Shown: positions 23,537-31,007 of the stretch, one piece after another
Layout: each line of letters opens with the position of its first letter
Position numbering within the stretch: position 1 is the first letter of the stretch
Source: Kiritimatiellia bacterium
GTDB lineage: Bacteria > Verrucomicrobiota > Kiritimatiellia > RFP12 > UBA1067
Reading direction: 5' to 3'
Assembly (NCBI GenBank): GCA_017542055.1
Contig: JAFXXW010000026.1
Location: 1 to 33,344 of the forward strand
DNA length: 33,344 nucleotides
The notes under the pieces: generated by a model
Told to the model about the DNA's origin: nothing
Seen by the model: only the letters and a program-made list of their open reading frames with translations
Database searches by the model: none
Made by a program: the position numbers and the translations under genes

Positions 23537-24130
23537 ATGACCAATCCCTACCTTGCTGCGGCCGAGCGCGAAAAACTGGAGCGAGTCCAGGTGGGCATCG
23601 CCGGAGCGGGGGGACTGGGAAGCAACGTGGCCATGCACCTGGTGCGCGCCGGGGTGAAGCGGCTGACTATTTGCGATTTCGATACGGTAAGCGAATCCAA
23701 TCTCAACCGCCAGTTCTTTTTCCGCGACCAGGTGGGCATGAAGAAGGTGGAGGCGCTCCGCGACAACCTGCTGAGGATCGAGCCGGACCTCAAGCTCCAA
23801 ATCGACGACCGCCATCTGGACGTGGAGGGCGTACGCGCGCTCTATGCCGATTGCGACATTCTGGTGGAGGCGCTCGACGTGGCGGAAACGAAGGCCGTCT
23901 TCTACAACGCTTTTCTGGGCGACAAGCGTCCGGTGGTGGGTGCCAGCGGACTGGCCGGGTTCGGTCGCAGCAACGCCATCCGGCTCAAAAAACTCGGCAA
24001 CCTCTATCTCGCGGGCGACGGCGAAGCGTCCGTTTCGGACACCCTCGCCCCGCAATCGGCCCGGGTGGGAATTGCCGCCGCGATGGAGGCCAACACCGTG
24101 TTGGCGCTAGTTTTGGGGAGGGAGATATGA
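23537..24130 (+). CDS. thiF: ThiF-family adenylyltransferase
   Basis: ThiF-type enzymes adenylate the C-terminal glycine of ubiquitin-like sulfur carriers such as ThiS. The 197-residue protein shows VGIAGAGGLGSNVAMHLVRA, then DFDTVSESNLNRQFFFRDQV and KVEALRDNLLRIEP, the E1-like ATP site with its Arg (LNRQ). DCDILVEALD and VVGASGLAGFG follow. It is the short ThiF type without a long C-terminal zinc extension. ThiS, ThiG and ThiH are not in the window. ATG 23537 begins 1 nt after the GtrA-like stop. It overlaps the TrxB-like gene (ATGA). Whether it serves thiamine or another sulfur carrier is open. Confidence 0.8.
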   Translation: MTNPYLAAAEREKLERVQVGIAGAGGLGSNVAMHLVRAGVKRLTICDFDTVSESNLNRQFFFRDQVGMKKVEALRDNLLRIEPDLKLQIDDRHLDVEGVRALYADCDILVEALDVAETKAVFYNAFLGDKRPVVGASGLAGFGRSNAIRLKKLGNLYLAGDGEASVSDTLAPQSARVGIAAAMEANTVLALVLGREI

Positions 24131-24930
24131 TGGAAAACGTGATTATCGTCGGTTCCGGACCGGCCGGCATGACGGCCGGCATCTATCTGGCGCGCGCGGG
24201 TCTCTCGCCGCTCGTATTGGAGGGCATGGAGTCGGGCGGACAGCTTATGACCACCAATCACGTGGACAACTTTCCGGGATTCGGAACGGTCACCGGGCCG
24301 GAGATCATCAAGTCCATCCGATCCCAGGCCGAGCGGCTGGGGGTGCGCTTCCAGATGGACGAGGTGACGAATCTCGAGCGCAAGGGCGAGGCGATCGAAC
24401 TTGCCGGCATGATCGGCAATTACTCCGCCCGCGCCGTGTTGGTGGCCACCGGCGCCAGCATCGAAAAGACGGGACTCCCCGGCGAGGCGCAGTATTGGGG
24501 CAGGGGCGTTTCCGGCTGCCTTACGTGCGACGCCGCCTTCTACAAGGGCAAGCGCGTGGTGGTGGTGGGTACGGGTCCCGCCGCCCAAGCCGCCAAGAAC
24601 TACCTCGAGAAGGTGGGCGATATCGTGGTGGGCGTGGTGGCTCCCGCGGAGGCCGGGTCCTTCTCGGGCGATGGCGCCAAGCTGACGAAAGTGGGCGAAA
24701 TCGAGACCGATGGCGCATTTATCGTGACCCGCCGCATCCCCCAAACCAAGTTTTTGAAGGGCGTGGAACTGGATGATGCCGGCACCATCGTGACGCACGA
24801 GCGCGTATTCACCTCGGTTCCCGGCGTGTTCGCGGCGGGCGACTGCGCCCAGCCCAAATTCCGTCAGGCCATCATCGCCGCGGGCGACGGCGCCTATGCC
24901 GCGCTCGCCATTGCGGCCTACCTCAAGTAA
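24127..24930 (+). CDS. trxB: Short thioredoxin-reductase-like flavoprotein
   Basis: A 267-residue TrxB homologue, about 40-50 residues shorter than usual. The FAD site is intact: VIIVGSGPAGMTAGIYLARA and, at the end, GVFAAGDCAQPKFRQAIIAA. The redox pair is C131-x-x-C134 in GCLTCDAAF. The second nucleotide domain has VVVVGTGPAAQAAKNYLEKV but then goes straight to EAGSFSGDGAK; the HRRxxxR stretch that binds the NADPH phosphate is missing. This recalls the ferredoxin-dependent (FFTR) and related thioredoxin reductases that do not use NADPH (knowledge of the family; assignment is inference). Two tandem ATG codons (24127, 24130); the first overlaps the thiF stop. Confidence 0.75.
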   Translation: MMENVIIVGSGPAGMTAGIYLARAGLSPLVLEGMESGGQLMTTNHVDNFPGFGTVTGPEIIKSIRSQAERLGVRFQMDEVTNLERKGEAIELAGMIGNYSARAVLVATGASIEKTGLPGEAQYWGRGVSGCLTCDAAFYKGKRVVVVGTGPAAQAAKNYLEKVGDIVVGVVAPAEAGSFSGDGAKLTKVGEIETDGAFIVTRRIPQTKFLKGVELDDAGTIVTHERVFTSVPGVFAAGDCAQPKFRQAIIAAGDGAYAALAIAAYLK

Positions 24931-25878
24931 ATGAAAATCCTTTTCGTCTGGCCGGGTATCACGGGATATATGGGCGACTGCTGGCGGGAGCTGGCGGGGC
25001 GGCCGGACGTGGAGCTCAAGGTGGCGGTGGATCTGGGCGAAAAGTATTTCGGCGGCGCGTTCAAGGCGGACGAGGTCATGCGGGGACTGGACTGGAGCGA
25101 CAAGTTGCCGGACGACTGGCGCCCCGACGTGGTCTTTACGGTCGGGTGGCGCAACGCGATGTGCAAGGAAGCGGCCCGGCGCGACTGGAACGGGGCCAAA
25201 AAGATCTGCTGTTTCGATTTGCCCTGGCGATGGAGTCTGCGCAAAATCGCGGCCCGGGCGGTCCTCCGCCATTACCTCCGGCAGTTCGATGGCGCCTGGG
25301 TGCCGGGACAGGCGGCGGCCCGGTACGCCAAATGGCTGGGATTCCGGGAAGAGCGCATCTTCCGGGGACTTTTCGGCACCAATCTCGAACGTTTCGGTGC
25401 CTGGCGCGGAGGCGCGGGTTTTCTGCAGGTGGGACGCGAAGCCCGGGAAAAGGGCGTGGACGTGCTTAGGGCGGCGCACGAACTTTACCGGCAAAGGGGC
25501 GGCGCGTGGGGTCTCAAGGTGGTGAGCACTTCCAGTCCCGACGAGGTGGCGCGCTACTACGCCCAAGCCGACGCGTTCATCCTGGCCAGTCGCGAAGAGC
25601 CGTGGGGCGTGGTGCTGGCGGAGGCGGCGGGGGCGGGGCTCCCCATCATCTGCACGAATCGCTGCGGGGCCCGGCACGAGGTGGTGGCGGACAACGGCTT
25701 CATCGTGCGAGCGGGCAAGGTGGAGGAACTGGCGGCGGCGATGGCGCGAATGGAGCGGCTCGACGCGGCCAAAAGGCGCGCCATGGGCGAAGCGGGTCGG
25801 AAACTCGCCGCCAACTTTTCCTGTCCGGCCTGGGCGGACCGGGTGCTCGCGATTGGCGCAAAGGAGGTCTTGCCATGA
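24931..25878 (+). CDS. Glycosyltransferase, GT4-like
   Basis: A 315-residue protein of the GT-B fold, glycosyltransferase group 1 (GT4). The N-terminal Rossmann-like half starts MKILFVWPGITGYMGDCWRE. The C-terminal half carries FLQVGREAREKGVDVLRAAH and the donor-site motif SREEPWGVVLAEAAGAGLPI, with the E-x7-E arrangement of the family. ATG directly follows the previous stop. It has no membrane segment, so it acts at the cytoplasmic face. Together with the GtrA-like protein and the methyltransferase it may build a surface sugar. Substrate unknown. Confidence 0.8.
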   Translation: MKILFVWPGITGYMGDCWRELAGRPDVELKVAVDLGEKYFGGAFKADEVMRGLDWSDKLPDDWRPDVVFTVGWRNAMCKEAARRDWNGAKKICCFDLPWRWSLRKIAARAVLRHYLRQFDGAWVPGQAAARYAKWLGFREERIFRGLFGTNLERFGAWRGGAGFLQVGREAREKGVDVLRAAHELYRQRGGAWGLKVVSTSSPDEVARYYAQADAFILASREEPWGVVLAEAAGAGLPIICTNRCGARHEVVADNGFIVRAGKVEELAAAMARMERLDAAKRRAMGEAGRKLAANFSCPAWADRVLAIGAKEVLP

Positions 25879-26474
25879 TCCGTCGAATTTGGACGCTGCT
25901 TAAGAATTGGCGCGCGGCCAAAAGCGCGTTTTCGACTTTATCCTACGTGTATGGCGAAGGCAACTGCTATATGGACGCCTTGGGGGGACTTTCGGAAGCG
26001 GAACTGGAAGGGCTCCTGAGTTGGCTCCCGGCCACCGGGACGCTGGTCGAAATGGGCACGCTGTTCGGACTTGCCGCCAAGCGCATCGCGGAGGCGCGGC
26101 CCGGCCTCAAGATCGTGGCGGTGGACAATTTCTGCTGGAATCCTTTCGGCCTCCCGCCCGCGCTGCACCGTGAGTTTACGGAAAAGATTCTCCATGCCGA
26201 ATTGAAGCGCGGCCAGGTGGAACTTTGCGCCATGGACTCCGACCGGTTCCGCGCCACGTGCGCTTTCGTGCCGGATGCCGTATTCCTCGATGCCGAACAT
26301 TCGTATGCGGCGGTCAAGGCGGAAATCGACTGGGCCAAGCGCCTGGGGGTGAAGACGATTTGCGGGCATGATTACGGCAATCCCAATCCGGCGTTCGGCG
26401 TGACAAAGGCGGTGGACGAAGCTTTCGGCGCGGTGGAGGTCCGGGGCATGTGCTGGAAAGGAGCGCGTCCATGA
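25875..26474 (+). CDS. Class I SAM methyltransferase-like protein
   Basis: A 199-residue protein with the outline of family-24 type SAM methyltransferases (PF13578-like). Motif I is TLVEMGTLFGLAAKRIAE, followed by the acidic strand end GLKIVAVDNF. Later PDAVFLDAEHSYAAVKAEID is the motif IV region with Asp and His, and CGHDYGNPN corresponds to the family's GGHDY pattern. AAGGAGGT lies just upstream of ATG 25875, which also overlaps the glycosyltransferase stop (ATGA). Cofactor binding is inferred from pattern; the acceptor is unknown, likely a sugar given its neighbour. Confidence 0.7.
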   Translation: MIRRIWTLLKNWRAAKSAFSTLSYVYGEGNCYMDALGGLSEAELEGLLSWLPATGTLVEMGTLFGLAAKRIAEARPGLKIVAVDNFCWNPFGLPPALHREFTEKILHAELKRGQVELCAMDSDRFRATCAFVPDAVFLDAEHSYAAVKAEIDWAKRLGVKTICGHDYGNPNPAFGVTKAVDEAFGAVEVRGMCWKGARP

Positions 26475-27391
26475 TTACGGCCAAAACCAAATTCCGGATC
26501 GAACTGGGGCGTTATCTCACGCTGACCTTCGCCACGTTCATCATGGCGCTCAATTACCGCACGTTCGTGGCCTGGGGCGGACTTTATCCCGGCGGCGCCG
26601 CGGGTCTCACCATGCTGCTGCAGCGAATCGGGCAAGGCCTGGTGGACGCGCTGGGGTGGCACTGGACGGTGCCGTTTTCGCCCATCAACATCGTGCTCAA
26701 CGCCATTCCGGCCTGGATCGGTTTCGCCTACGTGGGACGCAAGTTCACCTTGCAGTCGGTTTACGTCATCGTGATGTCGGGTCTGTTGACGGACTTGCTC
26801 CCGATGGCGTGGCTGGACGCGCTCGTGCCGGCGCAGGAGCTGGCGCGACTCCAGACCGACCCGTTCGTGACGAGCATCTTCGGCGGCATCTTGTTCGGTT
26901 TCGCCATGTCGCTGTGCCTCAGGTGCAACGCCACTACGGGCGGAACGGACTTCATCGCCATCTATCTCTCGGAAAAGAAGGGCCGCGAAACGTGGAATCT
27001 CATTCTCGCGCTGAACGCGTCCATCCTCTTGTGCGGCGGCTACATCTTCGGCTGGTCGGGCGCGCTCTATTCCATCGTCTACCAGTTCATCACGCTGCAG
27101 GTGGTGCACCTCATGTACCGCACCTACCAGTACCAGACGCTCCTCATCGTCACCACGCGCCCCGAAAAGGTCTGCGAGGCCATCTATCGCCTCAGCCATC
27201 ACGGCGCCACGGTGCTGGAGGCCAAAGGCGCGTTTTCGGGCGAGGACAAGAGCCTTGTGATGTCGGTGGTGGCGGCGGACGACACCGCGCACATCTACGC
27301 CATCTGCAAGTCGATCGACCCCGGCTCGTTCATCGACACCATCAGCACTTCGCGCGTGATCGGTCGGTTCTACCTGCGTCCGCGGGACTGA
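26471..27391 (+). CDS. YitT-family membrane protein with DUF2179 domain
   Basis: A 306-residue protein with about five or six membrane segments over residues 15-210 and a soluble C-terminal domain (about 225-306) of the DUF2179 type (TLLIVTTRPEKVCEAIYR and SVVAADDTAHIYAICKSIDP). The membrane part has the family glycine motifs YPGGAAGLTMLLQ and CNATTGGTDFIAIYLSEKKG. Role uncharacterised; transport is presumed. ATG 26471 is chosen over ATG 26450 because AAAGGAG (26457-26463) is 7 nt away and the start overlaps the methyltransferase stop. It ends the 21648-27391 run and a hairpin follows. Confidence 0.82.
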   Translation: MITAKTKFRIELGRYLTLTFATFIMALNYRTFVAWGGLYPGGAAGLTMLLQRIGQGLVDALGWHWTVPFSPINIVLNAIPAWIGFAYVGRKFTLQSVYVIVMSGLLTDLLPMAWLDALVPAQELARLQTDPFVTSIFGGILFGFAMSLCLRCNATTGGTDFIAIYLSEKKGRETWNLILALNASILLCGGYIFGWSGALYSIVYQFITLQVVHLMYRTYQYQTLLIVTTRPEKVCEAIYRLSHHGATVLEAKGAFSGEDKSLVMSVVAADDTAHIYAICKSIDPGSFIDTISTSRVIGRFYLRPRD

Positions 27392-27398
27392 GGGGGCG

Positions 27399-27428
27399 AA
27401 AAAAAAAAAAATGCGTTTGCGTATTTTT
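27399..27428 (+). terminator. Intrinsic terminator-like hairpin after the YitT gene
   Basis: Run of A's then TGCG, a TTTG loop, CGTA and T5: the stem pairs AAAAATGCG with CGTATTTTT (one G-T pair). T-rich sequence follows to 27440. It separates the upstream operon from the rpsP promoter. The A/T stem could work in both directions. Confidence 0.65.
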
Positions 27429-27431
27429 CTC

Positions 27432-27460
27432 TTGCTTTTTGTCCCGATATATGATATAAT
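27432..27460 (+). promoter_or_regulatory. Promoter of rpsP-rplS-trmD operon
   Basis: TTGCTT (27432-27437), 17-bp spacer, extended -10 TGA-TATAAT (27452-27460). Predicted start near 27467, leaving a leader of about 35 nt; AAAGGAAAG (27483-27491) is the ribosome binding site. Confidence 0.85.
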
Positions 27461-27501
27461 ACACGTCTAAAATTCATCCATCAAAGGAAAGACAACAGAA
27501 A

Positions 27502-27789
27502 ATGGTCAAGATCAGAATGCGCAGAACGGGCTGCACCAACCATGCGGCCTACCGTATCGTGGCGGCCGACGAACGCTCGCCGCGCGACGGCAAGTTCCTG
27601 GAAATCCTGGGCTCCTACGACACCCAGGTCAAGGAGAACAACTTCAAGCTCGACCTCAAGCGCGTGGACTACTGGCTCAGCAAGGGCGCCAAGCCTTCGG
27701 CCACCGTGGCCAGCCTCATCCGCCGCGCGAAGAACCCCAACCTCAAGCCGCACCACGCCCGCAAGGCCCAGGCTAAGAAGGAGGCCTAA
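27502..27789 (+). CDS. rpsP: Small-subunit ribosomal protein bS16
   Basis: A 95-residue bS16. The start MVKIRMRRTGCTNHAAYRI, then VAADERSPRDGKFLEILGSY and RVDYWLSKGAKPSATVASLI are the standard family blocks. First gene after a strong promoter. rplS follows after 2 nt, without rimM or a KH-domain gene. Confidence 0.97.
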   Translation: MVKIRMRRTGCTNHAAYRIVAADERSPRDGKFLEILGSYDTQVKENNFKLDLKRVDYWLSKGAKPSATVASLIRRAKNPNLKPHHARKAQAKKEA

Positions 27790-27791
27790 TC

Positions 27792-28154
27792 ATGGGTATC
27801 ATCGACAAGATCAACGCCGAACAGACGGCGGAAGCGGCCAAGAAGAACTACCCCGAATTTCGCACCGGCGATATCGTCCGCGTTTCCATCAAGATCAAGG
27901 AAGGCGACAAGTTCCGCGTGCAGGATTTCGAAGGCAAGGTGCTGGCCATCGACAACGGCCGCAAGAACGTGGCGGGCAATTTCACCGTCAGCCGCGAAAG
28001 CTACGGCGTCCGGGTGGAGAAGCTCTTCCCGTTCAACAGCCCGTGGATCCAGGCCATCAAGGTGGTCAAAAAATCCCCCTCGTGGCGCAGCAAGCTCTAC
28101 ACCGAGCGCACCTTCTGCTCGCACAAGGCGGTCCGCAAGCTCGTCAAGAGGTAA
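27792..28154 (+). CDS. rplS: Large-subunit ribosomal protein bL19
   Basis: A 120-residue bL19: FRTGDIVRVSIKIKEGDKFR, VQDFEGKVLAI, then ESYGVRVEKLFPFNSPWIQA and KKSPSWRSKLY. AAGGAGGC precedes the ATG. In the common order rpsP-rimM-trmD-rplS this gene is last; here it precedes trmD. Confidence 0.97.
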   Translation: MGIIDKINAEQTAEAAKKNYPEFRTGDIVRVSIKIKEGDKFRVQDFEGKVLAIDNGRKNVAGNFTVSRESYGVRVEKLFPFNSPWIQAIKVVKKSPSWRSKLYTERTFCSHKAVRKLVKR

Positions 28155-28171
28155 GCGGATAAATCGGATGG

Positions 28172-28852
28172 ATGAAGATCGACATCGTTAGCGTTCAGCC
28201 GAGGATGTTCGAAGGATTCCTGCGGGAATCGATCGTCGCACGCGCCCAACGCAAGGGCGCGTGCGAAATCTTTATCCACGACCTCCGGGACTTCGCGCAC
28301 GACAAGCGGCGCACGGTGGACGATCGTCCCTACGGCGGAGGCCCGGGCATGCTGATGATGTGCGCGCCCTGGTTCGAAGCCATCGAAACGCTGACCCGGG
28401 ACTGCACCGCCCGGCCGCGCATCATCATGACCACTCCCGCCGGCAAGCGCTTCCAGCAGTCCGACGCGCGGGAGCTTTCCGAGGCGGAGCACCTCATCTT
28501 CATGTGCGGCCATTACGAAGGCTTCGACGCGCGCATCCGGACGCTCGCCACCGACGAGTTTTCGATCGGCGATTTTGTGATGACGGGCGGGGAACTGGCC
28601 GCGGCCGCCATGACCGACGCGATCGTCCGGCTCCTGCCCGGCGTGTTGGGCGGGGGAATGGCCGCCACCCGGAGCGAGAGTTTTTCGGACGGCGCCACCC
28701 TGGAAGCGCCGCAATACACGCACCCGGCCGATTTCCGGGGCATGAAAGTGCCCGAGGTGCTCCTCGGGGGCGACCACGTCAAGGCCGAAGCGTGGCGCCA
28801 AAGCGAAGCCGCCAAACTCACCCGGCAAATGCGGCCGGATTTGACCCCATGA
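28172..28852 (+). CDS. trmD: tRNA (guanine-N1)-methyltransferase TrmD
   Basis: TrmD methylates G37 of tRNAs with a G at position 36. The 226-residue protein has the SPOUT knot: RIIMTTPAGKRFQQSDAREL, FMCGHYEGFDARI, and DEFSIGDFVMTGGELAAAAM, all family signatures. GDDRPYGGGPGM is seen as VDDRPYGGGPGML. The C-terminal helical domain is complete and ends KLTRQMRPDLTP. The ATG is 17 nt after rplS with GGATGG upstream. The stop overlaps the next gene (ATGA). Confidence 0.96.
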   Translation: MKIDIVSVQPRMFEGFLRESIVARAQRKGACEIFIHDLRDFAHDKRRTVDDRPYGGGPGMLMMCAPWFEAIETLTRDCTARPRIIMTTPAGKRFQQSDARELSEAEHLIFMCGHYEGFDARIRTLATDEFSIGDFVMTGGELAAAAMTDAIVRLLPGVLGGGMAATRSESFSDGATLEAPQYTHPADFRGMKVPEVLLGGDHVKAEAWRQSEAAKLTRQMRPDLTP

Positions 28853-30423
28853 TCGCATCGATTTTGGCGGCAGTGATGATCGTGGCGCACGAACCGGGGT
28901 ATTACACCTCGCTGTCGCGCCACCTCCAGCGCTGGCTCAAGGGCGCGGAAGTGTCGGCTGAGGTTATAACTCCCGCTGAAATGGGTCGGATGAAGTCCAG
29001 CCCCGTGACGTTCCTGGTGGGCTTCAACGAACCGAGCGACGCCGAAATGAAGCAATTGGCCGCGTACGTGGGCGGGGGCGGCAAACTGGTGGTGTTCCAT
29101 TCCGCCTCGCCGCGACTGGGCGCGCTCATGGGGGTCAGGCCCACCGGCTACAAGACGGCCAAATATCCCGGTTGCTGGAGTAGGATGGACTTTGTCAAGC
29201 AAGTTCCCCCCGGCTTTCCGGATCGAATCATCCAAAGCTCCACCGTGCTGCAGAGCGCCGCGCCCATCGAGGGCCGCTCGCGCGTCATCGCCTGGTGGAG
29301 CGACCGCACCGGCAAATCGACGGGCGACGCCGCCTGGCTCGGTTCCAAACAGGGCTATTGGATGACGCACGTCCTGTTGGCCGACGGCGACGAAACCTTG
29401 AAAGCGCAACTGGTGGCGGCCATTTGCGGCAGCGTGTCGCCCGCGCTCTGGAATTGGGAAGCTTTCAGCCAAAAGCGACGCGAAGCCGCCGCCCGGCTTA
29501 GGGCCTACGCCTTGAAACAAGTGCCGCGCAAGGGCGAAATCCATGCCGTGTGGGACCATTCGGGCTGCGGACTCTACCCCGGAAACTGGCCCAAAACGTT
29601 CAAGGTGCTGCAAGAAGCGCGCGTTACCGATCTCTTCGTGAACGTGGCGGGGGCGGGTTTTGCGCATTACAACTCGTCCGTCCTGCCCAAGAGCCAAACC
29701 TTTTTCAACGAGGGCGATCAACTTGCCGCGTGTCTCCAGGCCGCCAAGGGCACCGGCATCCGGGTGCATGCGTGGGTGCTGTGTTTTACCGCCACACGGT
29801 CTTCGCCCAAGACGTTGGCGGACTTTCGCAGCCGGGGCTGGACGCTCAAGACGGCCGACGGCAAAGACACGGAATATCTCAATCCCGCCCACCCGGAAGT
29901 GCAACGCCACGTGCTTAGGGCCATCGAGGAAATCAACGCCAAATACCGGGTGGACGGCGTGCATCTGGACTTCGTGCGCTGGTACGAGCGGAGCGCCAAA
30001 CCGCCTTCGGCCGCGCCGGTCATCGCCCGATTCGTGGCGGAAGCGCGCATCCGCACGCCCCGGCCCAAGTGGCTGACGGCGGCGGTGCTGGGCAAGTATC
30101 CCGCCTGCGTGGCGTCGGTGGGACAGGATTGGGAACGTTGGCTCGACCTCAATCTCGTGGACTACGTGGTGCCGATGGACTATTCGGAGGATATGGCCAA
30201 GTTCGAGTCGTTTTTGGCGCAACATGCCGTACCGGCCAAGAATGCGCGCCGGATCATCGCGGGACTGGGGGTGACGGCCAACGAGTCGCGGCTCGACGCC
30301 AAAGGCGTGATCGACCAGATCTGCCTCGTGCGCAAACACAATCTCGCGGGCGTGTCGCTGTTCGACCTCGACACCTACCTCGAAAAATCGGTCTTGCCGT
30401 ATCTCAAACTAGGAATCTGGTAA
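28849..30423 (+). CDS. GHL10-like (YngK/DUF187-type) glycoside hydrolase-like protein
   Basis: A 524-residue protein in two parts. The N-terminal about 200 residues resemble a ThuA/GATase-like domain (FLVGFNEPSDAEMKQLAAYV, GGGGKLVVFHSASP). The C-terminal about 320 residues fit the glycosyl hydrolase-like 10 family: GEIHAVWDHSGCGLYPGNWP, IRVHAWVLCF, VDGVHLDFVRWYERS, then VDYVVPMDYSEDMAKFESFL. A short hydrophobic N-terminus (about 1-13) may be a weak signal peptide. ATG 28849 overlaps the trmD stop. Its catalytic residues are not certain, and no substrate can be named. It could be an exported polysaccharide hydrolase. Confidence 0.75.
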   Translation: MIASILAAVMIVAHEPGYYTSLSRHLQRWLKGAEVSAEVITPAEMGRMKSSPVTFLVGFNEPSDAEMKQLAAYVGGGGKLVVFHSASPRLGALMGVRPTGYKTAKYPGCWSRMDFVKQVPPGFPDRIIQSSTVLQSAAPIEGRSRVIAWWSDRTGKSTGDAAWLGSKQGYWMTHVLLADGDETLKAQLVAAICGSVSPALWNWEAFSQKRREAAARLRAYALKQVPRKGEIHAVWDHSGCGLYPGNWPKTFKVLQEARVTDLFVNVAGAGFAHYNSSVLPKSQTFFNEGDQLAACLQAAKGTGIRVHAWVLCFTATRSSPKTLADFRSRGWTLKTADGKDTEYLNPAHPEVQRHVLRAIEEINAKYRVDGVHLDFVRWYERSAKPPSAAPVIARFVAEARIRTPRPKWLTAAVLGKYPACVASVGQDWERWLDLNLVDYVVPMDYSEDMAKFESFLAQHAVPAKNARRIIAGLGVTANESRLDAKGVIDQICLVRKHNLAGVSLFDLDTYLEKSVLPYLKLGIW

Positions 30424-31007
30424 TGGAAAGAAAAACGATCTCGGTTGGCGTTTTCGAAGAAAACTGCTCGATTTACGGCGGTTACATCATCGATCCCGGG
30501 GCCGAAGCGGAGCGCATCGTGGCCGCGCTCGACGGCGCCGCGCCCAAGGCCATTCTTCTTACGCATGCGCATTTCGACCACATCGGCGCCATTCAGGACC
30601 TGCAGGCGCGGTGGCCGGATTTGCCGGTCTACGTCCATCCCGAGGACGCCAAGGTGATCACCCATCCGCTCAACAACTTTCCGCCCGACTATCCCCCGGC
30701 GCCCATGCCCCGGAACGTCGTCTGGACGCCGGAATCGATCGAGGGCTGCACGGTAATCGAAACGCCCGGCCACACGCCCGGCGGCGTCTGCTATTGGTTC
30801 CCCGGCGACAAGCTGCTCTTTTCGGGCGATACGCTCTTCAACTTTTCGGTGGGTCGCACCGACCTCCCCGGGGGCGACATGCCCACTTTGATGGCGTCGC
30901 TCAGGAAGCTTACGGCGCTCCCGGACGACACCTGGGTGGTGCCGGGCCACGGCAACCTCACCACCATCGGGGTGGAGAAGGACGGCAATCCCTTTTTGCA
31001 GATGTAA
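30423..31007 (+). CDS. Metallo-beta-lactamase-fold hydrolase, glyoxalase-II-like
   Basis: A 194-residue single-domain protein. The zinc motif is LTHAHFDHIG (HxHxDH). ETPGHTPGGVCYW, LLFSGDTLFNFSVGRTDLPG and VVPGHGNLTTIG supply the later ligands and the classical GH-type loop. It resembles small YcbL-type hydrolases that act on glutathione-like or thioester substrates. Start at the ATG inside TAATG of the previous stop. No glyoxalase I gene is nearby. Role unknown; cytoplasmic. Confidence 0.85.
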   Translation: MERKTISVGVFEENCSIYGGYIIDPGAEAERIVAALDGAAPKAILLTHAHFDHIGAIQDLQARWPDLPVYVHPEDAKVITHPLNNFPPDYPPAPMPRNVVWTPESIEGCTVIETPGHTPGGVCYWFPGDKLLFSGDTLFNFSVGRTDLPGGDMPTLMASLRKLTALPDDTWVVPGHGNLTTIGVEKDGNPFLQM

